Of a stretch of 18,406 nucleotides of DNA, positions 1 to 8,817 are shown in pieces. Position 1 is the first letter of the stretch; each line of letters begins with the position of its first letter. The translations under genes and the position numbers were made by a program. Under the pieces are notes generated by a model. It searched no databases and was not told where the DNA came from. It saw nothing but the letters and a program-made list of their open reading frames with translations. Source of the stretch: JBIOJM01 sp044450785 (GTDB lineage: Bacteria > Planctomycetota > Planctomycetia > Isosphaerales > Isosphaeraceae); NCBI GenBank assembly GCA_044450785.1, contig JBIOJM010000199.1, forward strand, positions 1-18,406. Reading direction: 5' to 3'.

Positions 1-96
1 ACATGCACTTATCTATAATCCCCATAGCCTCCAAAATAACGAAAAGATGTGTGTAACGACGAGGGCAACGCCCTGGGACGCGGAAAACAAGTGGTG

Positions 97-1770
97 TTAA
101 AACGGCTGACTCGGAGGCTTCGGCTCGGGGCGAGTGTTTTGGGGTCGCTTGGGTGCCGCTGGCGGCGCGTTCTTGGGCAGGTCTGCCTTGGCGGGTGGCA
201 CGCTCTTCCGAACGCCCTTCGGAACGGTGGGAGCAGCACCGGCTTTCTTCGCTTGTCCTTTCGTCGTGGCACCTGCATCGGTCTTGAAACGCTCCATCGC
301 GTCGGAATAGGCCTTGAACGTCTCGTCGTCGAGGTACCGGTCGATCATGGACTGCAGGTCGCTGATTTGAGCCTGGGCCGTCTTCGTCAACACGGCGGTC
401 TTGCGCTCCGCCTGTTCGTGCGAGGCGTCGTCCTTGAGCTTGGTGAGCCGCTGGGCGAACTCGTCGCGGGGGGTCAGCCGGACGAACTCTTTCAGGGCCT
501 CCTCGAGCCCGGCCCAATCTTCACCCTCGAGCCGAGCCTTCATGCGAGCCTCCAGCCGCGCACGGAGTGCCACCAGATCGACGACTTCGTCGCGCAGCGA
601 GTCGATCCGGGCTTCCAGGGCCACGGTCAGCGGCTTGGGATCGAACGGAATGACTCGCTCATCGGAGCTTTCTCCGGGCATCATCGGCAGCTCGACCATC
701 GGCTCCACGTTTCCAGCCAGGAGGCGGAGGATGACCAACCCATCGGCGAATCCCGGCCGAAGGACGATGCGTCCCCCCCGGTCGGTTGTGCCCAGCTCGC
801 GGGGCTGTCCGTCCGGCACGGACCGCGCGGTCAAGGTGTAGCCGGCGGCAGGGGCCTGATTCGGCCTGGTCACGAACCGGAGCTTGAGCGGGCTGGTACC
901 CGCCTTCAATCCCAGCGCAGCCAGGCTGTTGGGGCGTGCCATTCGCGTCGTGAGCGGATCGCGCAGTCCGGAGACGATCGCGCACCGCGCAACCGGCCCC
1001 TCCACGGATTCGACCTGCAGATAGGTGAACGGAATCCTCAAGATCTGGACTTTGCCGTCCTTGAGCGACACCACCCGTAGAGGCTGGAAGACCGTTCCCT
1101 TGGAAACGACCGCGCCCACCGGGCTCGCCGGCGTGAGCGCCGCCCCCTGGACTTTCAAGAGAGCACGCCCTCCCTCCTGCCCCGAGATCTCAGCGGTCGG
1201 ATTGAACAGATCATGGGTGAACTGAAGCAAGGCACGGGCGAGATCGCCGGGCGACTGGACCGTCCGCCGTTGCAGCGGCCCCAGCCGGCGCGTGGCCGTG
1301 TCGTACTCACGGCCGGCAAGATTGAGCGTCCACTCCGACTCGGAGCGAGTGATGCGCACCAACCAGACCTTGTCGAACGATGACGAACCCGAGAATGCCT
1401 CGGGCTCGAGCCCCTCGAGGTCGAGGTTCGCCAGCGGGCTCGCAGCCTCCTCGATCGACAAGATCCACGGCGTGCCGATGAACCGCCGCACGAGGATCTG
1501 CCAATCACGAAGTAGATCGGCACGCCGCGCCAGGTCGATCCGCGACGACCGATCGCACGAAAGCTGGACCGAGATCCGGTACGGCCGCAGCTCGATCGGC
1601 TCTCTGGGGGTTGTCTTGGCCGGCTCTTTTGGGGCCGCCTGCCCGTATCCGTGCACCTCGCCGAGCACGACCGCCGACCACCAGACGGCCAGCGCGACGG
1701 CCAGGCGCCGTGTTCGGAGGCTCAATGCGCATCCCAGGAATCCTTGGCGACCCATGGCGTGATCTCCCAT
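97..1770 (-). CDS. Secreted hypothetical protein with coiled coil and Lys/Pro-rich tail
   Basis: I do not recognise this family. Residues about 19-45 form a Sec-type signal peptide (RTRR, then a hydrophobic run through LAVALAVWWSAVVLG), so the protein is probably exported. Residues about 60-270 are a mixed alpha/beta region. Residues about 290-365 look like a beta-sandwich, with a carboxypeptidase-regulatory-like stretch around GYTLTARSVPDG. Residues about 380-495 are charged and helical, probably coiled coil. The last 55 residues are Lys/Pro/Ala-rich and probably disordered. It is the last gene of the five-gene envelope operon and overlaps its upstream neighbour. Starts are ambiguous: ATG at 1770 (overlap 49 nt, weak AGGGA site), ATG at 1755 (preceded by GGGAG at good spacing), or TTG at 1725 in a TTGA overlap with the upstream stop. 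All three keep the signal peptide. The longest is given. Confidence 0.8.
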   Translation of the reverse strand: MGDHAMGRQGFLGCALSLRTRRLAVALAVWWSAVVLGEVHGYGQAAPKEPAKTTPREPIELRPYRISVQLSCDRSSRIDLARRADLLRDWQILVRRFIGTPWILSIEEAASPLANLDLEGLEPEAFSGSSSFDKVWLVRITRSESEWTLNLAGREYDTATRRLGPLQRRTVQSPGDLARALLQFTHDLFNPTAEISGQEGGRALLKVQGAALTPASPVGAVVSKGTVFQPLRVVSLKDGKVQILRIPFTYLQVESVEGPVARCAIVSGLRDPLTTRMARPNSLAALGLKAGTSPLKLRFVTRPNQAPAAGYTLTARSVPDGQPRELGTTDRGGRIVLRPGFADGLVILRLLAGNVEPMVELPMMPGESSDERVIPFDPKPLTVALEARIDSLRDEVVDLVALRARLEARMKARLEGEDWAGLEEALKEFVRLTPRDEFAQRLTKLKDDASHEQAERKTAVLTKTAQAQISDLQSMIDRYLDDETFKAYSDAMERFKTDAGATTKGQAKKAGAAPTVPKGVRKSVPPAKADLPKNAPPAAPKRPQNTRPEPKPPSQPF

Positions 1771-4289
1771 GTTTCGATCCCTTGATAGATGTCACCGGCG
1801 GCCTTGCCCGGGCCTTTCAAGCGATCCCGCCAGGCATAATGGTCGACAAGCTGCCAGAGTGGAATCACCGGGAGCTCGTCACGGCACTCACGATCGATCT
1901 GGATGGCGAGCCCCCTCGCGGTCGGCCACTCGGCGGCGCGCTCGAGCTGCAAGAGAAGCTGGAGGATGCGGGGGCTGGTGCCCGAGGCGAGCGCGTCGGC
2001 CTCGGGAGGCGCGTCGTACCCGGGACAGAGCAGCACTCCGGCATCGAGGACCGGCTCGTCGCAGCGCAGCACGCGAAAAGCCAGGTCGAATCGACGGCCC
2101 GCGCGGAGCTCGGATTCGAGCTGCGATGGCAGCGCCTCGACCGTGACGATCTCGATGCCCGCCTCACGAAACGACGCGGCGAGCTTGTCCATGACCGCCT
2201 CAACCTCGGCGATCGCCGGATACTCCAGGCGCAGCTTGATGGGCGCGTTGTTCAGCTCTTTACGGGCCGCGGCCACCAGCATTTTCGCCAGCCACATGTG
2301 AGGCTCGAGCGGCTTGACCCCGGGAGCGTCGGCGTAGCTCCCCTTGGGAAAAGGCCCATCGGCGACCGTGTCCGTGTCGGTGGCCGGGTGCTTGAGCACG
2401 TGATCCTCGAGCAGGGCCTTGCGGTCGATCGCGTAAGACAGGCCGCGACGCAAGGACCGGATGCGTAGAGCCGGGTTCCGGCCGTCGAGCGCGAGGACGT
2501 GGACCACCGGCCTGGAATACGTTCCAACCTGGATGTGCTCCGTGGCGGCCAGCGACTCGACCTGATCAGGCGGGACATGATCGACCAGGCTCACGTCGCC
2601 TCGCCTCAAGACCCCGACCGCCGACTGACCGCGGGGCAATCGGATTTCACGGATCCGCTTGATCCGCGGCACGGACCGGGCCGGACCGCCACCAGCCGTT
2701 TTGGCGGCGTCGACCCCCACCGGCGCCTCGGCCGGACCGCCGCCCGTGGGCGCATGATCAAGATCTCGCCGGCGCAGCTCGACCAAGTCGGCTGCCGCCA
2801 CGACGCATCGAAACGGACCGTCGCTGACGAGCGGTCGATCCTGGCTGGATGTGGCCACGCGGCCGTCGACGCCGGCATGCGCCGGGCCCACCGGCCCCAG
2901 CAACCAGGCCCCGGCCTTCAAGGGCGAGTGGTTGAGCCGGATTTCGAGCCGTGACTCGTCGGTCATCTCCACGTGGTCGAGCAGGTCGGCCCATCGCGCC
3001 TCGTAGCCGCGCGAATGAGGATCAGTGCGATCGATCAAGTCCCGCCCCACGTCGATCGCCGAGACCGGACGCGAGCCATCCGACCAGACGAACCCGGGGC
3101 GAATCCGGATCACCAGCCGCCGGCCGAGGTCGGACGATTCGATCGCCGCGGCGAGCTGTTCCGGTCTCTTCCCCTGACGAGCCTCGTCATCGTCACTGGC
3201 CAGGAGCGGACGATACAGCAAGCGACTCACCCGGGCGTCGGCCGGCGAGCGGACCCATGGCCCGAGTGGAGCGGCGACGTCGATCACCGCCACCTCGAGC
3301 GTCGGCTCGGCCACGAAAGCCTTTGTATAGAGGGGCTCGACCCCGTCCAGCCTCGGCCAGATCCGCAACGCCTCCACCAAGCCGTCCAGGCGCTCGGGAC
3401 CACTCGACGTTTCCGTGTCCTTGACGCGCTGGCTCGCCTTGGCGATGAACAGCGCGCGCATCTGCTTGACGAGCACGTGTTCGGGTGCGAGCTCCACCAG
3501 CTCGCGCAGAACTCGGCGGCCGCGGGGATACATACCGAGACTGAGGGCACGCTCGATCCGCGCGCTATACGCTGCGCCGATCTGATCGAGTAGACCGGGG
3601 TAATTGCGTTTCCGCGTGAGCAGCTCGCGCAGCAGCCTCAGCCCGCGCTCGCCGTCTCCACCGATCAAGGCCTGACTCCCCTCCGCGAACAACACGTGAT
3701 TCACGCGATCGTCGAGACCGCGCCAGCCAGGATTGCGAGTCTGGACCCGCAAACAGCACTCGAAGGCTCGGGCGTAGTCGTGCGCCGGCACCAGTCGATC
3801 GCACTCCAGGAGCAGCAGGTCCTCGAAGTACTCGATCTTCTTGATGTTCACGCGCTTGACCTTGAAGTCGAGGACCTCGTTCGGGCCCCCCTTGAGCAGA
3901 TGAAGCTTGACCTCGTCGATCGACACGCCGTCCTTGCCCGTTTCCTGCTCGCTCTTGCGGTTCTCGATCTTGGTCGGCACGCCGACGATGATGTTCCCTT
4001 CGTCCGGGATCACCGATTTCGAGTCGCGCCCCCTTCTTCTTCCATCTTTGTTCTTGGACGGATCGTATGCCGGCAAAGGCCGCGGACTGACCGGATCGAC
4101 GATCAAGACCGTCCCGTCGATGAGCGTGACTCGATCGAACGGGGCCGCGCGCAGCAGATCATCCGACCCGGGATCGGGTGCGCTCGGGGCATTCTGCGCT
4201 TGACCGCGCAGGGCCGAGGACCAGGCACCGATCAAGACGAAGAGCGCCGTCGCGATGGTCACCAGGCTGGAATACAGCAGTCGATTCAC
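1722..4289 (-). CDS. Secreted protein with N-terminal repeat region and solute-binding protein family 5 domain
   Basis: The start is GTG, preceded by AAAGG at 8 nt, 23 nt after the FHA/propeller gene. Residues 1-32 are a signal peptide. Residues about 50-160 are of unknown fold and contain a basic stretch (GRRRGRDSK). Residues about 165-320 are helical and TPR-like. From about 330 to 850 the sequence follows the extracellular solute-binding family 5 (oligopeptide/nickel-binding, SBP_bac_5) pattern: SRLLYRPLL, then RIRPGFVWSDGSRPVSAIDV, DGPF, RRGLSYAIDRKAL and the C-terminal PVIPLW. Typical family members are about 500-600 aa, so the roughly 330-residue N-terminal extension is unusual. No ABC permease or ATPase lies nearby, so classical import is not supported by context. 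It could have been recruited as a peptide-binding or scaffold module. The fold call is fairly sure; the substrate is unknown. Confidence 0.82.
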   Translation of the reverse strand: MNRLLYSSLVTIATALFVLIGAWSSALRGQAQNAPSAPDPGSDDLLRAAPFDRVTLIDGTVLIVDPVSPRPLPAYDPSKNKDGRRRGRDSKSVIPDEGNIIVGVPTKIENRKSEQETGKDGVSIDEVKLHLLKGGPNEVLDFKVKRVNIKKIEYFEDLLLLECDRLVPAHDYARAFECCLRVQTRNPGWRGLDDRVNHVLFAEGSQALIGGDGERGLRLLRELLTRKRNYPGLLDQIGAAYSARIERALSLGMYPRGRRVLRELVELAPEHVLVKQMRALFIAKASQRVKDTETSSGPERLDGLVEALRIWPRLDGVEPLYTKAFVAEPTLEVAVIDVAAPLGPWVRSPADARVSRLLYRPLLASDDDEARQGKRPEQLAAAIESSDLGRRLVIRIRPGFVWSDGSRPVSAIDVGRDLIDRTDPHSRGYEARWADLLDHVEMTDESRLEIRLNHSPLKAGAWLLGPVGPAHAGVDGRVATSSQDRPLVSDGPFRCVVAAADLVELRRRDLDHAPTGGGPAEAPVGVDAAKTAGGGPARSVPRIKRIREIRLPRGQSAVGVLRRGDVSLVDHVPPDQVESLAATEHIQVGTYSRPVVHVLALDGRNPALRIRSLRRGLSYAIDRKALLEDHVLKHPATDTDTVADGPFPKGSYADAPGVKPLEPHMWLAKMLVAAARKELNNAPIKLRLEYPAIAEVEAVMDKLAASFREAGIEIVTVEALPSQLESELRAGRRFDLAFRVLRCDEPVLDAGVLLCPGYDAPPEADALASGTSPRILQLLLQLERAAEWPTARGLAIQIDRECRDELPVIPLWQLVDHYAWRDRLKGPGKAAGDIYQGIETWEITPWVAKDSWDAH

Positions 4290-4312
4290 GGTAATGGCCT
4301 TTCAGAGCGTGA

Positions 4313-7300
4313 TCAGGGCTTGGTGCCGGCCTTCGGCTGGGCCCCCACCGGGCGGACCGTCCCCCGGGCGGCGGCGACCAGCGCATGCGCGCCCGCCGTG
4401 AGCAAGCCACCGGCCGGCAAGATGCCGAGCGCGATTCGACCGCGCTCGGTGCCGTCGGACCTGGCGCGGACGCGAAGGATCCCGTCCCGCGTGAGCATCC
4501 AGACTGTTTGATCCTGAATCAGCGGGGAGCCGGCGACCTCGGATCCCAGATTGATCGACCAGGCGCGCTTGCCATCATGTCCGAAGGCCATGACGCCTCC
4601 GGCCCGATCCATCACGAAACAACCGTCGCCGATCCCGACGGGAGGGCCGGCCAGCGGTGCCTCGAGCGCCCAGGAACCAACCGGGCTCAAGTCACGAGCG
4701 GCCAGCGCGCGGACGCGGCGGTCGGCGGTCACCACGATCACGGCCCCCCCGGTCGAGACGGGGTCGGCGATGATGCGCTGTCCCAGCGTCGCCGGAGCGT
4801 CGCCCACCAAACGCGGGACGGGGGTCGCCTTGAGCACGACCCGGTGCACTCGACCGTCGTCATCGGCCAAGACAACCGTCTGCGGATCGAGCGAGGCCGG
4901 TGCACGCCAGGTTCCCTGGTGGTCGCGGTCGAACTTCGGCACAAACGGCTCGGCAACCGAACGGGCCGTGAGGGGATCGATGAGATAGGCCCTGGCATCG
5001 AGCCCCGGTATCAAGGCCCCGCCCGCCCATGCGAGCGGGTCGGCCGCCAGCGAGGCCGGTAGGCCGATCTTGAGCCAGCCACCCGGTTTCGCGGGGTCTT
5101 GAACCCACAAGAAATTCGACCGGTGACGCGGCACGATCGCGGCAGACGACTTGCCGCCGGCGTCGAGACGGAGGCACCTGCCGGCCGGCAGCGAGAATTC
5201 GCCGATCTGAGGCACTCTTTGCACGACGAAGCCTCCCCGCGCGATCTGCTCCCCCGAGATCAGGACCTCCCGGCCGTCCCGCGCGATCAGCGTCAAGGCG
5301 CTCGACCCGGCCACCGGCGCGAGCGGCGTCGGCCACGGCGCGCCGACGACGGTTTTCCAGGCGACGGCGCCGGTCTCGGGTTCGACCCCCCAGAGCGCCA
5401 CCCCACCGGTCTCCTGATCCTGAAAGGTCAGGACGATCAGGTTGCCCGCGGTCTGAATCGGAGCGAGCGCGGGGCCCGGCTGCGCCACGGGGAACTTCGG
5501 CTCGATTGTCCCACGCTCCGGGTCGAGCTCAAAACGCCCGGAATGACCGGACGCCACCCACAGCTCCCGCTCCGAACGCGCCAGGGCGAAGGCCGGCCCC
5601 GAGGATGAGGAATCGGCCGTGAGCCTGGCGACCGAACGAAACGGTGCCTTGGTGGCATAGTCCCCCACCGAGAACGCCTCGTATCCCCCCTTGTCGCCCG
5701 CCCCCCAGACGATTGGCCCCGAGCTGGCCGGTGTGTGCCAGGTCCAGCCGCCGACTTCGACTTCTTGCACCGGGCGGACCTTCAGGCCTTCCTCGTCGAG
5801 GACCAGAACGTGCAAACGGCTTTCGTAGAGGGAATCATTCTCGGCGATCACCAGGAACCGGCCCAGCCGTGCCGGTGCGCACGGGATCGAGCCGTCGAGG
5901 TGGCCCAGATAGACGACGGCGGCGCACGCCAGCGGATCGCGTGCCAGCACGAACAAGCAATCCTGCCGGCCGAGTATGTAAAGGTGCTGGCCCGAGTCGT
6001 CATGGACCGGCGTCCGTGCCAGCGGGCGACCGAGGTTGACGGTCGTTTCCAGCTCGCCCGACTCGAGCCCGATCAAGAGGAGCTTGCCGCTGGGAAGCAC
6101 CTGAGCGAGTTGGTTGCCCAGCACGAGCGGTGGGTCGCCGACCGGCTCGAGGAGCGCGAGACGCCATTTCAACGCGCCGGTCTTCACATCGAATCGGACC
6201 AGGTCGTTGAACCTCGAATCAAACGCGATGGCCGTTCCGTCTCCGGCAACGGCCTGCGGCACGAACGGCGACGAGAGACCGAGCGGGACGTGCCACAAGG
6301 GAGCGCCGGCCGTCCCGTCGAGGGCATACCCGAAACCGTCGGCGAGAGCGAACACGATCTTGTCGGTCGCAGGGGAGCCGGCCGGCGCGTCTGGACCGGC
6401 ACGCAGCACCAGGCTGGTCGGCGGTCCGAGCGGATCCGGCCGCGGCGTTTTCTCGGCCGGCCGGCGTTTCGGATCGACCGTGACCGCGCGGCGGATCAGC
6501 TCGTTCGCCGCCGTCATCCGCGTGATGAGCTCGCGATCGTGAGCCAGGTCGGCATACTCATTCACCAGGGTATCTCGTGCGTCGTACACGCGGGAGGCCG
6601 AGCCATCCTTCAAGGCCTGGTCCATGGCCGCCAGGGCGCGCGAGCGGATCTGGGCCTTGCGGACCGCGGCCCGGGCCTCGGCCAGCTTGGACGGCAGCCG
6701 CGAGCGATTCAAGAACGCCGGCGCCGGCTCGCCGGCGGCCCGGGCGTGCAGCGAAACCGCTGATTCGGCCTCCGCCAGGGCCTTCGGGTCCGCCGACTGG
6801 CGCGCGCGATCCGCGAGACCTTCGCCCACTTTGATGATCAACTCCGCCAGGTCGACCCGCACATCACGGAATTCGTCAAGCTCGCCCACCTGCTCCTGCA
6901 TCTCCCGTGCGGCATCGAGCGCGGACGACCAGGTCGCCCCTTCCAGCGAAACGTATTGCCTGACGTTGGCAAATGCCCGCAAGACCTTCGCCTTGCCTGC
7001 CCGAGCATCCTGGGGGTTGGACTTGAGAAACGAGTCGAAGTCGCGGATCGCCGTGCGATAGTCGCCGTCGTCGAAGTCTTGCACGCCCCGGTTGAATGTC
7101 CTGGTCGCCATGGTGGAGGCGATGATCTCCTTGAGCCAGAAGCCCATTCCCACCAGGATCGCGAGCGAGGCCACCAGCCCAATCACCAGGGGAGAAGAAG
7201 CGATTTTTTCCCGACCAGGCGCAGCGGCCCCGCGCGACGCCCACAGGCGCTCGATCCTGGTCCGCCACGCCGGCTTCGAGCCGGCCTGAGGCTTGGCACG

Positions 7301-7855
7301 GGCTTGCTCCGCGGGACGACCTCGGCCCGTCGTCGTCCTTGCCAGTGGCGCGGGCGCGGAGTCGGTCACCTCCTGCCGCGGCGCCCTCCTCCTGAGCGAC
7401 CCGAGCCAATCGTCGCTCTCCAGTAACGACTCGTCCCGCGATCTCGAACGCGAACGACTCCCGCGGCGCCCTGACCCGGCCTGCGGCACGACCGGCGGCG
7501 ACATCACCCGCGTCCGCTCGTCGTCAGGCGAGTGTTTCGATGGCGATCCCGGCTTCACCTCGTCGTCGCTCCGCAGCAGAAACATCCGGCATTCACACAC
7601 GGCAATCTCGTCGCCTTGCCGAATGCTGGAGGCCGCCATCTTCTGGCCGTTGACCAGGACATACTCGGCGTCCGGCGAAGCCTCAACCTTGTATCGCCTC
7701 GACTTCCAGCGAATCCGACCATGTACCGGCCGGATTCCTGCCCCCTCCAGGATCACGTCGCATGAAGCGCTCGTCCCGAACAACACGGGATGATCGCGCG
7801 CCAGCTCGACGAACTGGACGCGTCCTTGGCCATCGTGTACTTCCAGGGTAGCCAT
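4313..7855 (-). CDS. FHA domain, one membrane segment and PQQ-like beta-propeller protein
   Basis: Residues 1-95 form an FHA domain (VLFGTSASCDV, IRPVHGRIRW, VLVNGQKM, GDEIAVCECRMFLL). Residues 96-220 are a basic, Ser/Arg-rich disordered segment including RGSRSRSRSR. Residues about 222-245 are a single hydrophobic helix, placing the FHA domain in the cytoplasm and the rest outside. Residues about 253-460 are helical, TPR-like at the start (FNRGVQDFDDGDYRTAIRDF). From about 480 to the end come repeated beta blades of the PQQ/quinoprotein type (GYALDGTAGAPLWHVPLG, VKTGALKWRLALL, EPETGAVAWKTV, GHDGKRAWSINLG). No enzyme motif is evident, so the propeller is probably a binding scaffold. FHA domains usually bind phosphothreonine, but two key positions are changed here (Arg to Thr after the first Gly, Ser to Arg before His). 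It lies 5 nt after the membrane-anchor gene and is clearly in the same operon. Confidence 0.88.
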   Translation of the reverse strand: MATLEVHDGQGRVQFVELARDHPVLFGTSASCDVILEGAGIRPVHGRIRWKSRRYKVEASPDAEYVLVNGQKMAASSIRQGDEIAVCECRMFLLRSDDEVKPGSPSKHSPDDERTRVMSPPVVPQAGSGRRGSRSRSRSRDESLLESDDWLGSLRRRAPRQEVTDSAPAPLARTTTGRGRPAEQARAKPQAGSKPAWRTRIERLWASRGAAAPGREKIASSPLVIGLVASLAILVGMGFWLKEIIASTMATRTFNRGVQDFDDGDYRTAIRDFDSFLKSNPQDARAGKAKVLRAFANVRQYVSLEGATWSSALDAAREMQEQVGELDEFRDVRVDLAELIIKVGEGLADRARQSADPKALAEAESAVSLHARAAGEPAPAFLNRSRLPSKLAEARAAVRKAQIRSRALAAMDQALKDGSASRVYDARDTLVNEYADLAHDRELITRMTAANELIRRAVTVDPKRRPAEKTPRPDPLGPPTSLVLRAGPDAPAGSPATDKIVFALADGFGYALDGTAGAPLWHVPLGLSSPFVPQAVAGDGTAIAFDSRFNDLVRFDVKTGALKWRLALLEPVGDPPLVLGNQLAQVLPSGKLLLIGLESGELETTVNLGRPLARTPVHDDSGQHLYILGRQDCLFVLARDPLACAAVVYLGHLDGSIPCAPARLGRFLVIAENDSLYESRLHVLVLDEEGLKVRPVQEVEVGGWTWHTPASSGPIVWGAGDKGGYEAFSVGDYATKAPFRSVARLTADSSSSGPAFALARSERELWVASGHSGRFELDPERGTIEPKFPVAQPGPALAPIQTAGNLIVLTFQDQETGGVALWGVEPETGAVAWKTVVGAPWPTPLAPVAGSSALTLIARDGREVLISGEQIARGGFVVQRVPQIGEFSLPAGRCLRLDAGGKSSAAIVPRHRSNFLWVQDPAKPGGWLKIGLPASLAADPLAWAGGALIPGLDARAYLIDPLTARSVAEPFVPKFDRDHQGTWRAPASLDPQTVVLADDDGRVHRVVLKATPVPRLVGDAPATLGQRIIADPVSTGGAVIVVTADRRVRALAARDLSPVGSWALEAPLAGPPVGIGDGCFVMDRAGGVMAFGHDGKRAWSINLGSEVAGSPLIQDQTVWMLTRDGILRVRARSDGTERGRIALGILPAGGLLTAGAHALVAAARGTVRPVGAQPKAGTKP

Positions 7856-7860
7856 GCAGG

Positions 7861-8817
7861 TTACCTGAGTGCTTCCTGAGCGACGACCTGAAAGTCGTAG
7901 GTGTTCCCGTTCGGTACGACCGTAAAGCGAGTGACGCGGATCTCGATGGGCTGTCGTCCCTTGTAGCGGACCTCGAGCTCGGACAGCCTTCGCTCAGCCT
8001 CAGGTGGATAGAACTGGAACACGACCCCCTCGCCGACCTCGACGCCGGCCTTCTGCAGGAGTGCGATGTCGGACGCCTTTCGTCCCCGGCCTTGCCAGAG
8101 GAAATAAAGCCGGTGGTCGCCGCGCCCCGTCCCATGGCGTGTGTTCGGCTTCGCACTCGAGAAATGGGAGATGTACAGGAGCTGGTCGCCACCGGCGACA
8201 ACGGCCATCTCGACACCGAGCGCATCGAGCTGGCGGGCATATTCGTCGATCGTCTGACCCTCCTTGTAGATGATGCTCCAGCGCTGTTCGGCGGAGACGC
8301 CACCATCGCCCGGCCCGGATCCCAGCCCCGGCCCCCCGGACCCCAGCTTGGACGCACGCTTGCCGCTGGCGACGGCACCACCCCTGGGCATGACGGCCCC
8401 CAGATCGACCTCGGCCAGGCTCTGGCCGGCCTCGGCAACCGTGTCGAGCATGGCGCCTGGAGCCTGCTGGACAGCGGGTTCCTCGAAGTCGCCGGCAGCC
8501 TCTTCGTTGTTCGACGCCGCCGGGGCGGCGTCGGCTCCCGCGACGTCGATCTTCTCCGTCGAGCCGGGCGTTCCCTCGGGACTGCCGCCTCCTCCTCCAA
8601 ACACCTCGATGATCTGAAGCGGCGCCGTCACGCGCGAAGCGTAGGCCTGCGTGGACGCGTACACCAGGGCCATCCAGCTTACGACCAGGATGGCGCTCAA
8701 GACGACGGCCATGAGCAACGACGTGACCTGGTCGTACGTTGACTCGCCCAGGACCTTGGGCTCGAGCTCCGTTTGGGCGAGATCGGTCTTGCCGGCCTCT
8801 TGCGCTGCCTGGTTCAT
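7861..8817 (-). CDS. Single-pass membrane protein with Gly/Ala-rich linker and periplasmic C-terminal domain
   Basis: I cannot name this family. A short cytoplasmic N-terminus is followed by one hydrophobic helix at residues about 31-55 (VTSLLMAVVLSAILVVSWMA). Residues about 73-175 are low-complexity Gly/Ala/Pro/Glu sequence, including GGGGG and a GSGGPGLGSGPGDGG stretch. A folded domain follows at about 177-318 (QRWSIIYKEGQTIDEYARQL, RLYFLWQGRG, VVFQFYPPEAERRLSELEV). The layout, an inner-membrane anchor with a flexible spacer and a small C-terminal domain, is like TonB or ExbD partners. From memory, similar planctomycete proteins sit next to MotA/TolQ/ExbB and ExbD genes, but none lie in this window. 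The ATG overlaps the upstream stop as ATGA and is preceded by GGAG at about 9 nt, so it is translationally coupled to the toroid/HEAT gene. Confidence 0.8.
   Translation of the reverse strand: MNQAAQEAGKTDLAQTELEPKVLGESTYDQVTSLLMAVVLSAILVVSWMALVYASTQAYASRVTAPLQIIEVFGGGGGSPEGTPGSTEKIDVAGADAAPAASNNEEAAGDFEEPAVQQAPGAMLDTVAEAGQSLAEVDLGAVMPRGGAVASGKRASKLGSGGPGLGSGPGDGGVSAEQRWSIIYKEGQTIDEYARQLDALGVEMAVVAGGDQLLYISHFSSAKPNTRHGTGRGDHRLYFLWQGRGRKASDIALLQKAGVEVGEGVVFQFYPPEAERRLSELEVRYKGRQPIEIRVTRFTVVPNGNTYDFQVVAQEALR

Noticed and set aside
62..74. Possible terminator hairpin after the last gene (AGGGC/GCCCT, 3-nt loop)
   Set aside because: The stem has only 5 bp, and the T-rich stretch on the minus strand is some 15 nt further on and interrupted. 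Too weak to call.
49..1080. Plus-strand frame of 343 codons
   Set aside because: It lies antisense to the secreted coiled-coil protein, has no recognisable domain or ribosome site, and is explained by the high G+C of the real gene on the other strand.
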